From the NCBI RefSeq assembly GCF_007830355.1, contig NZ_VLKO01000001.1:124001-188000 (forward strand): a DNA stretch of 64,000 bases, given 5' to 3'. The stretch is from Flavobacterium tiangeerense (GTDB lineage Bacteria > Bacteroidota > Bacteroidia > Flavobacteriales > Flavobacteriaceae). The notes under the pieces were generated by a model. It worked only from the letters and a program-made list of their open reading frames with translations, ran no database searches and was not told where the DNA came from. Below are positions 27,304-33,334 of this stretch, piece by piece (position 1 is the stretch's first letter; each line of letters begins with the position of its first letter). A program made the position numbers and the translations under genes.

Positions 27304-28041
27304 TTACTTAAAGTATGCCGTTCCTATTTGATCAACAGTAAAATTCACTAATCCTTTTAGAATAAGTAAAAGACACGCATTAAGTATAATAAAGATAAAA
27401 AGAGTACTTTTTTTGTATTGAAATTTTGAAAAAAATTGATAGAAAAAAAAGCACATATAAATGAATTCTAACAAAGGATTAAACAAATTTAATACGCTTA
27501 AAACTTTTATGTTCCCGTAAAAGACTGTTAAGCTTGTAAAAAATAAACCTATTATTAATATCCCATTTATTAAATACATAGCCATTACAAGATGTTCTAT
27601 GTAATTTAATTTAGCTTTTTTAAAGACACAATAACTAGCAAAAGCATAAAAAGGAACAGTGGCTAATAAAATAAATTTAGCAAAATCTTTTGCCACTTTA
27701 TGAAATCCTGACATTTTACCGTTTTCAAATAATTGATCACCGGTAATTTGTGAATAATTCCCAATGAAATGACCTGCAGCAAGGAGTAGAATAAAGCCTG
27801 TAAAATAATTAAAATGATCAACTCTTTTACCTTGTATATATTCTCTAACACTATGTCCAGGTCTAGTTACTAATTCCTTCAGAGTAAATAAAAAACCTTT
27901 GTCTAAATGAAACACGCCATGAATAAAGTCATGAATAACAAAATGTTTCATAGAAAATCTTTTTGTAGAAGATTTTTGCCCACAAAATGGGCAAAAATTA
28001 TTTTCTACTTCGCTATTACAGCTGAGACATTTTTTGGTCAT
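27304..28041 (-). CDS. DUF3667 zinc-ribbon membrane protein
   Basis: A 245-residue protein. An N-terminal zinc ribbon with two CxxC pairs (CLSCNSEVENNFCPFCGQK) leads into the conserved FVIHDFIHGVFHLDKGFLFTLKEL and RPGHSVREYIQGKRVDHFNY segment typical of DUF3667. Four or five membrane helices follow. The function of the family is unknown. It starts 31 bp after the JmjC-type oxygenase gene, so the two probably share a transcript. Given the locus, a role in peptide handling or immunity is possible, but the family also occurs elsewhere. Confidence 0.85.
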   Translation of the reverse strand: MTKKCLSCNSEVENNFCPFCGQKSSTKRFSMKHFVIHDFIHGVFHLDKGFLFTLKELVTRPGHSVREYIQGKRVDHFNYFTGFILLLAAGHFIGNYSQITGDQLFENGKMSGFHKVAKDFAKFILLATVPFYAFASYCVFKKAKLNYIEHLVMAMYLINGILIIGLFFTSLTVFYGNIKVLSVLNLFNPLLEFIYMCFFFYQFFSKFQYKKSTLFIFIILNACLLLILKGLVNFTVDQIGTAYFK

Positions 28042-28072
28042 ATTCTTTTATGCATCTAGTGAAAAACAAATA

Positions 28073-29287
28073 TTAATAAACAATTTTTAACAAACCTCCT
28101 CTAACAAGTCTTTTTGCTAATTTCACTTTGTTATCATCATTCACATATGGAATATCTTTAACATTAAATATACCTTTTTGCTCAGAAATAAATTCTAAGG
28201 TATTTGCAATTTGAGAAGGTCCTTTAATGGTATTTCCTTGAAACAAAATTCTAGCTCCTGTTACGTGATTAGTAACTTTAGACTTCAAACCTTCCCTTTT
28301 TATAAGTTTTGTATTTAAATCTAAATGATTTAAATGATCTAAACTTGAAAAATGACCATCTGGTTTCGGTTGCTCTTTAGTTCTAAATTCTTCTGATAAA
28401 ATATCTAAAGTCCCTTTAACATTATCTTTTTCAAAAACAGATTTTAAGATGTTCATTAAATCATTTTCTATATTTTGAGAAAGTAATCCAGTTTCATCAG
28501 CATTTAAATAACCAAGTGGAAGTGCTTTACGAAGCTCTATATGTTTTTGACCTAAACTAAGCATAGCTTTAGAAATGAAGTCTAACCATTGAGTAGAATG
28601 CACCCCTAAGGTAATATGCATAGAGGATTGGTCTGTGGTGTATGCCTCATGAGGCACACCTCTTGGCATATACAATACATCTCCAGCTTTCATTGTGATT
28701 TCTTTCGCCGCAGTTAAATGTTCTCTTTGGAAAATAGGCTGAAAACTATGCATTAATGGCGTTTTGTAATAAGTATCGTCATATAGAATCCAATGCTTTT
28801 CTCCCGAAATTTGTAAAGCAAATACATCATGTGTGTCATAGTGTGGCGATAATGCTTTTTCGTTTTCTGGTGTTAAATACAGATTGGCAACCACATGATG
28901 CCCCATATATTGACGAACACCCTCTACCAATTCCTTAATAGGATTCGAAAATCGCTGTATTTCATTTACTACAATAGTATGTCCATCTGCATAAGCAGCA
29001 TACAATTGATTAAGATTTAAACTTCCATCTTGGTTTTCATACACTGTTGGACTCATAGGTTGTTGACTTTTTACAACCCTAATACTATTTCCTCGTGGTC
29101 GTGTATATTGTAACAAAAGATCCAAATCTTTGATAGAAAAAAGATTGCTAAAGAACTCTGGATTTCCTCTTTGAATGTGTAAAACCTGATTCTCCCAATA
29201 GTTTTGTTCAAAATTTTCTAAACCGATAGGGTCAATTAATTCGCAAAAGTCTTTTATTGCGGTTTGTTTTTTTATGAATGCTTCCAT
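28073..29287 (-). CDS. JmjC/cupin-type Fe(II) 2-oxoglutarate oxygenase (ribosomal-oxygenase-like)
   Basis: A 404-residue protein resembling Cupin_4/YcfD-like hydroxylases. The N-terminal ~100 residues include the entry segment NYWENQVLHIQRGNPEFFSNLF. The JmjC core has the metal triad HxD in ALSPHYDTHDVFALQ and a distal His in YMPRGVPHEAYTT, with a KHWILYDD strand between them. A C-terminal winged-helix-like region (about 300-404) completes the usual architecture. Relatives hydroxylate ribosomal proteins or other peptides. Here it stands in a RiPP-like locus just after the precursors and small membrane proteins, so peptide hydroxylation is a real alternative. Confidence 0.85.
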   Translation of the reverse strand: MEAFIKKQTAIKDFCELIDPIGLENFEQNYWENQVLHIQRGNPEFFSNLFSIKDLDLLLQYTRPRGNSIRVVKSQQPMSPTVYENQDGSLNLNQLYAAYADGHTIVVNEIQRFSNPIKELVEGVRQYMGHHVVANLYLTPENEKALSPHYDTHDVFALQISGEKHWILYDDTYYKTPLMHSFQPIFQREHLTAAKEITMKAGDVLYMPRGVPHEAYTTDQSSMHITLGVHSTQWLDFISKAMLSLGQKHIELRKALPLGYLNADETGLLSQNIENDLMNILKSVFEKDNVKGTLDILSEEFRTKEQPKPDGHFSSLDHLNHLDLNTKLIKREGLKSKVTNHVTGARILFQGNTIKGPSQIANTLEFISEQKGIFNVKDIPYVNDDNKVKLAKRLVRGGLLKIVY

Positions 29288-29326
29288 GCTAGTAGTTTTT
29301 CATTTAATCTTGATTAAATTTTATTT

Positions 29327-29491
29327 TCAATTCTTTTCTATTTGTTTTGCAAACATATATATGCTGCAAAGTAAACATAAAACTGAAAACCCAAGTATCG
29401 ATAATTTTATTATACTACTTTGAATAGATAGACTTATTGGTACACTTATTATCCCTACTAATAGGTAAACAAATGGTGTTACTTTATTCAT
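29327..29491 (-). CDS. Tiny two-helix membrane protein C
   Basis: Starting at the ATG 29489-29491 gives 54 residues (MNKVTPFVYLLVGIISVP ...) with two hydrophobic helices and a short charged tail (FAKQIEKN). The longer frame upstream adds 23 residues that look untranslated. Third of three small membrane proteins placed between the precursors and the oxygenase gene. No family recognised. Confidence 0.6.
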   Translation of the reverse strand: MNKVTPFVYLLVGIISVPISLSIQSSIIKLSILGFSVLCLLCSIYMFAKQIEKN

Positions 29492-29617
29492 ATATAATTG
29501 ATTTGAAAAAAAAATTCGGAAGACCTGAAAATATAATATTGCTTCAAAATTTTGGGACACATGAAAAATCTAACATCGTCACATGTCCCAAAAATTGATA
29601 AGTTGAACTATTTCATT

Positions 29618-29806
29618 CTATTTTTTAAATTTTAAAACAAAATAAACTGCATTTACAAATAGAATTATTAGTCCAGTAGCCATATATGGATAACCTATTT
29701 TTTTATTATTCGCATATGGTAGATTATTGCCATAATAACTTAGCCATAGACCAATTACAATGCTCACAAAGCATATTAATGATAAAATATTTTTATCTTT
29801 TGGCAT
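29618..29806 (-). CDS. Tiny two-helix membrane protein B
   Basis: 62 residues with two membrane helices (ILSLICFVSIVIGLWLSYYG and ATGLIILFVNAVYFVLKF) joined by a polar loop (NNLPYANNKKIGYPY). It lies 7 bp after membrane protein A. Size, hydrophobicity and position resemble bacteriocin immunity proteins, but no family is recognised. Confidence 0.65.
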   Translation of the reverse strand: MPKDKNILSLICFVSIVIGLWLSYYGNNLPYANNKKIGYPYMATGLIILFVNAVYFVLKFKK

Positions 29807-29813
29807 GGAATAA

Positions 29814-29984
29814 TTATTTTTTCTTTTTTCTTTCTTTAATTAAAAAAGTTAAATTTATTATTTGTAGTAAAACACCAATGCATATAATAATAATGCCTAA
29901 CTCATTTTGTTTGAAAACTACAAAAGAAATTACACCAAAGGTTGCTACTATTAAACCAATAATCGGAAGTAGTACGTTTTTCAT
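29814..29984 (-). CDS. Tiny two-helix membrane protein A
   Basis: 56 residues: MKNVLLPIIGLIVATFGVIS begins helix one and GIIIICIGVLLQIINLTFLI forms helix two, with a basic tail KERKKKK on the cytoplasmic side. It follows the last precursor gene by 220 bp and overlaps no other gene. A half-site TTTACACTTT lies 136 bp upstream. Possible immunity protein. Confidence 0.65.
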   Translation of the reverse strand: MKNVLLPIIGLIVATFGVISFVVFKQNELGIIIICIGVLLQIINLTFLIKERKKKK

Positions 29985-30119
29985 TTTTTTTTGAATAGTA
30001 AAATGTATAAATTATTATAAGGATGTTAGCCTAAATTAGTGGAATTTAAAAAGAACATCTATCAATCAATGGATAGATCTCGTAATTATTGCAAAATCTT
30101 CTTTAAAAATAGGTATTTA

Positions 30120-30129
30120 TTTACACTTT
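30120..30129 (-). promoter_or_regulatory. TTTACACTTT (AAAGTGTAAA) site upstream of the small membrane proteins
   Basis: Reverse complement of the half-site seen at 22442, 26347 and 26711. It lies between the last precursor gene and the first small membrane protein gene. Confidence 0.4.
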
Positions 30130-30204
30130 AATTTCCAACTCTCAAAAACCTAATTTGCTTTTCCATTAGTTTTGGCTAAGAACCAATTATATTATTATGA
30201 ATTA

Positions 30205-30564
30205 TCAATCTAAAAGATAACAAATTGCGTACGCAGACGCTGCTCCTACTAATCCAGAGCCAATAATAATTGCTGCACCTGCCAAAATAAACTCACCGCC
30301 GGATACAAGTTCTAATTGCTCATCTGTAAGTTCTACTTCGTTAATATTAGGTTTTACAGGAATGTTAAAATAGATATAATTTGGATTTGATTGCTCCTCC
30401 ACAACTATATTCATTTCTTTAGAAATAGTCTTACCGTAAAGAGATTCTATAGCTAGATGTGGATTGTCTAATAGTTCTTTTTTGTAAGTTGGGCTCTCGA
30501 TTGTTTTTTTTACAACTTGATTTATTAAATCAACCCCTTTTTTCAGTTTTTCAGATGTTATCAT
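30205..30564 (-). CDS. NHLP-leader precursor 8 (Gly-rich bacteriocin-like core)
   Basis: A 119-residue precursor. The leader (1-90) follows the nitrile-hydratase-alpha-like pattern: ..LINQVVKKTIESPTYKKELL, a 'DNPHLAIESL' turn, strands ending in YIYFNIPV and the acidic ELTDEQLELVSGG site. The core after GG is 29 residues: EFILAGAAIIIGSGLVGAAS, then AYAICYLLD. It has small-residue spacing (GSGLVG, GAASAYA) like class IIb bacteriocins. The next gene upstream (30581) encodes a similar core, so the two may act as a pair. Exported and cleaved by the C39 transporter. Confidence 0.88.
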   Translation of the reverse strand: MITSEKLKKGVDLINQVVKKTIESPTYKKELLDNPHLAIESLYGKTISKEMNIVVEEQSNPNYIYFNIPVKPNINEVELTDEQLELVSGGEFILAGAAIIIGSGLVGAASAYAICYLLD

Positions 30565-30580
30565 TTTTTTTATTTTTTTA

Positions 30581-30937
30581 TTAATTAACCGCGGTACAGA
30601 TTGCTACACCAACTCCCATACCTGTTAAAAAAGCAGCTCCTATAGCAAGCCCTAAAACAATTTCTCCTCCAGATACAACATCAAGCTGTTCATCGGTCAA
30701 TTCTAAATTTTCTATTTGAATCTTTCTAGGTATATTTAAATAAATCATAGAAGAATTTGTCTGGTCCTCGACTACAAATTTATAATCACTAGTTACAGTA
30801 TTTCCGCTGACTGATTCAATCGTTGCAACTGGGTTTTTAATCAATTGATCTTTAAAAGTAGCACTTTCCCAAGCTTTTTCTATTAGAGTTTTCATTAACT
30901 CCGTACCTTGCTTTTGTTGTTCAATAGTGTATTTCAT
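30581..30937 (-). CDS. NHLP-leader precursor 7 (Gly-rich bacteriocin-like core)
   Basis: A 118-residue precursor whose leader closely parallels precursor 8 and ends ELTDEQLDVVSGG. The 27-residue core starts EIVLGLAIGAAFLTGMGVG and ends VAICTAVN, with GxxxG-type spacing expected of helix-helix pairing peptides. A single Cys sits near the C-terminus, as in precursor 8. The genes are 16 bp apart and certainly co-transcribed. The leader lacks the MEFT start shared by precursors 3-6, so these two form their own subgroup. Confidence 0.88.
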   Translation of the reverse strand: MKYTIEQQKQGTELMKTLIEKAWESATFKDQLIKNPVATIESVSGNTVTSDYKFVVEDQTNSSMIYLNIPRKIQIENLELTDEQLDVVSGGEIVLGLAIGAAFLTGMGVGVAICTAVN

Positions 30938-30970
30938 TTTTATAATTTTAATGTGTTAATAAATTATTCG

Positions 30971-31300
30971 TTATAAAACGCGATCTCCTCCTTGAAGAAT
31001 AGGGATATCAATAGGGTACCAAGGAAACAATAGCCCACCAGCAACAGCTTCTAATTGATCATCATTTAGTTCTACATCGTCCATTTGTTTTGAAGCAGCA
31101 GGAATGTTGATATAAACAACAGATTCATCTGTTTGATCTCTTACTACTAATGTTTTACCTTCCGGTAAATTTAGTTTTTTACCTGTTAATTTTTCAATTG
31201 CAGCTACTGGGTTTGCAGCTAATTCTGCTTTAAATGCAGTATCTTCCCATGCTTTTTGTACAATTTCGGCGTACAGTTTTTGATCGGGTGTAAATTCCAT
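30971..31300 (-). CDS. NHLP-leader precursor 6 (Pro/Trp-containing core)
   Basis: I start at the ATG 31298-31300 (MEFTPDQKLYAEIVQKAW), matching the sister genes; the open frame extends 28 codons upstream without conservation. The product has 109 residues. The leader runs to DDVELNDDQLEAVAGG and the core is LLFPWYPIDIPILQGGDRVL (20 residues). It contains FPW like precursors 4 and 5, and a second GG close to its end, so two cleavage points are conceivable. Confidence 0.88.
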   Translation of the reverse strand: MEFTPDQKLYAEIVQKAWEDTAFKAELAANPVAAIEKLTGKKLNLPEGKTLVVRDQTDESVVYINIPAASKQMDDVELNDDQLEAVAGGLLFPWYPIDIPILQGGDRVL

Positions 31301-31329
31301 TTTAATGAATTTATAATTATCAATTAGAT

Positions 31330-31668
31330 TTAATATAGTTCTGGTAAAGTAGGAATCCAAGGAAATGGAAAAGTTGGAGTACAACCACCCGGGCCTTCAA
31401 TTCCACCCGCTACAGCTTCTAATTGCTCTTCGTTCAGTTCTACATCTACTGATTTTTTTGGTGTTGCAGGAATGTTGATATAAACAACAGATTCATCTGT
31501 TTGATCTCTTACTACTAATGTTTTATCTTCTGGTAAATTCATTTTTTTCCCAGTAAACTTTTCTATTGCAGCAACAGGATTTGCTACTAATTCTTGTTTA
31601 AATGTAGCATCTTCCCATGCTTTTTGTACAATTTCTGCATACAGTTTTTGATCGGTTGTAAATTCCAT
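31330..31668 (-). CDS. NHLP-leader precursor 5 (Pro-rich core)
   Basis: A 112-residue precursor. The leader is nearly identical to that of precursor 4 (AEIVQKAWEDATFKQELVAN, KTLVVRDQTDESVVYINIPA, ELNEEQLEAVAGG). The core begins IEGPGGCTPTFPFPWIPTLP and ends ELY: Pro- and aromatic-rich with a single Cys. A second GG directly before the Cys (GPGGC) offers an alternative cleavage that would expose an N-terminal Cys. Genes 4 and 5, including their spacers, look like a recent tandem duplication of about 370 bp. Confidence 0.9.
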   Translation of the reverse strand: MEFTTDQKLYAEIVQKAWEDATFKQELVANPVAAIEKFTGKKMNLPEDKTLVVRDQTDESVVYINIPATPKKSVDVELNEEQLEAVAGGIEGPGGCTPTFPFPWIPTLPELY

Positions 31669-31699
31669 TTTAATAAATTTAATGTATTATTACTTAGAT

Positions 31700-32044
31700 T
31701 TAAATTAATTCTGGTAAAGTCGGGATCGGGTTCCAAGGAAATGGAAAAGTTGGAGTACAACCACCCGGACCTTCAATTCCACCCGCTACAGCTTCTAATT
31801 GCTCTTCGTTCAGCTCTACATCAACTGATTTTTTTGGTGTTGCAGGAATGTTGATATAAACAACAGATTCATCTGTTTGATCTCTTACTACTAATGTTTT
31901 ACCTTTTGGTAAATTCATTTTTTTTCCAGTCAATTTTTCTATTGCAGCAACAGGATTTGCTACTAATTCTTGTTTAAATGTAGCATCGTCCCATGCTTTT
32001 TGTACGATTTCTGCGTACATTTTCTGTTCTTGTGTAAATTCCAT
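31700..32044 (-). CDS. NHLP-leader precursor 4 (Pro-rich core)
   Basis: A 114-residue precursor starting MEFTQEQKMYAEIVQKAW. The leader ends ELNEEQLEAVAGG. The core begins IEGPGGCTPTFPFPWNPIPT and ends LPELI, two residues longer than the otherwise matching precursor 5 core. The divergence between copies falls mainly inside the core, as in precursor families where the product part evolves fastest. Confidence 0.9.
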   Translation of the reverse strand: MEFTQEQKMYAEIVQKAWDDATFKQELVANPVAAIEKLTGKKMNLPKGKTLVVRDQTDESVVYINIPATPKKSVDVELNEEQLEAVAGGIEGPGGCTPTFPFPWNPIPTLPELI

Positions 32045-32078
32045 TTGATTAATTTTATAGTTATTATTAGTTTAATTG

Positions 32079-32396
32079 CTATACGTTAAATGAAGGACAT
32101 ATAAAAAGTAAAAAGTCTTTAATAGGTGACTTGCCACCTGCAACAGCTTCTAACTGCTCTTCATTTAATTCCATGTTGTCAAAATCTACCTTAGCAGGTA
32201 TATTAATATAAACCGAAGACTCATCTGTTTGATCTCTTACAATCATTTTCTTTCCAGGTGGCAAGTTTATTTTTTTTCCAGTCAATCTTTCAATTGCAGC
32301 TATTGGGTTAGTCATTAACTCATCTTTGAAACTCTTATCTTCCCATGCTTTTTGTACAATTTCTGCGTACAGTTTTTGATCTTGTGTGAATTCCAT
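32079..32396 (-). CDS. NHLP-leader precursor 3 (short core with Cys)
   Basis: A 105-residue precursor with the MEFTQDQKLYAEIVQKAW start shared by precursors 3-6 (with variations) and the leader end NMELNEEQLEAVAGG. The core is only 17 residues, KSPIKDFLLFICPSFNV: basic N-terminus, hydrophobic middle and one Cys. Distinct from all other cores in the set. Confidence 0.88.
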   Translation of the reverse strand: MEFTQDQKLYAEIVQKAWEDKSFKDELMTNPIAAIERLTGKKINLPPGKKMIVRDQTDESSVYINIPAKVDFDNMELNEEQLEAVAGGKSPIKDFLLFICPSFNV

Positions 32397-32424
32397 ATTT
32401 ATTTAATTTTAGATTATAAAGAAG

Positions 32425-32760
32425 TTAGATTTTAATAATATCTTTCAATTCTGGAAATAAATTATTTACTAAATCAGCCCATACCGTTTGTCCACCTCCC
32501 GCAATAATTTCTAATTGCTCTTCATTAAGTTCTATATCTTCTATACTAGGTTCAACTGGAATATTCATGTAAACCTTTGATTTATCCGTTTGATCATTTA
32601 CCACTAGTGTTTTACCTTCTGGCAATATGATTTTTGCTCCTGTAAGATTCTCAATTGCTAGTATTGGATCACTTATTAAGTTTTTTCTAAAATCAATATC
32701 TTCCCATGCTTTTGAGATTATTAATCGTAAAACTTCTTCTTTATTTTTATTTTGCCCCAT
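32425..32760 (-). CDS. NHLP-leader precursor 2 (amphipathic core)
   Basis: A 111-residue precursor, first of the seven-gene run. The leader is more diverged (MGQNKNKEEVLRLIISKAW) but keeps SDPILAIENLTG, KTLVVNDQTD and ELNEEQLEIIAGG. The 22-residue core begins GQTVWADLVNNLFPELKDII and ends KI: an amphipathic-helix pattern with one Trp. The 17-bp repeat element at 32812 lies 52 bp upstream. Confidence 0.88.
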   Translation of the reverse strand: MGQNKNKEEVLRLIISKAWEDIDFRKNLISDPILAIENLTGAKIILPEGKTLVVNDQTDKSKVYMNIPVEPSIEDIELNEEQLEIIAGGGQTVWADLVNNLFPELKDIIKI

Positions 32761-32769
32761 GACTCAATT

Positions 32770-33296
32770 TCTTAATTAATGTAAAATTAGCTGATCTGTT
32801 TGCGACAAAATTGCCAAAAAAACCGACAAAAAAAACATCCTAGTTGCAACCTGTTAAATCATAAATCACAAACCTGATTTTGTTTTTACTCTTTAAATCA
32901 TTCTCGTTATTAATGTAAAATTAGTAAGTCTATTTCTGATGAAATTGCCAAATAAACCGACAAAAAAACATCTTAATTACACTCTTTAAAAACTATAAGA
33001 TGTGAACTTCATTTTCTATAGCTTCATAATCCATTCTATTTTATTAATGTAAAATTAGTGAGTCAAATTCTCATGAAATTGCCAAATAAGCTGATAAATT
33101 ATAGCAAAACAAAATCAACAATTCAATCATTATCAATAATTTAGACCCAACATTAAGCACAATAAATTCAAGAACAGTTTATCATTTAAAAAAAGCTTAA
33201 TCAAAAAGATCATTTCTTACTGATCTTTAATTTGCTTTTTCATTGATGTAAATTTAAAGTATCTAATTCCTGTAAAACTGACAATTAGACTGACAA
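32770..33296 (-). repeat. Array of four diverged upstream repeats carrying a 17-bp TGCCA...GACA element
   Basis: The 17-mers are at 32812-32828, 32946-32962, 33080-33096 and 33279-33295, with consensus TGCCAAAnAAACYGACA; the last begins TGACA. The first three are spaced exactly 134 bp apart, and each is preceded on the plus strand by TTAATGTAAAATTAG. The units therefore are tandem repeats of about 134 bp, the last step being about 200 bp. A fifth 17-mer lies upstream of the separate precursor gene at 35786. The region holds no gene. It could be a multi-copy operator/promoter array, or the upstream regions left after loss of precursor genes. Confidence 0.7.
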
Positions 33297-33334
33297 AATT
33301 GAATTTGAAAATTAGTTTTAGTACTCGTGGTTAT

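Noticed and set aside
31594-31854. 86-codon plus-strand frame across two precursor genes
   Set aside because: Antisense shadow of duplicated precursor genes.
32770-33296. CRISPR array
   Set aside because: Repeats are long, diverged, few and 134 bp apart; no uniform short repeat/spacer pattern and no cas genes.
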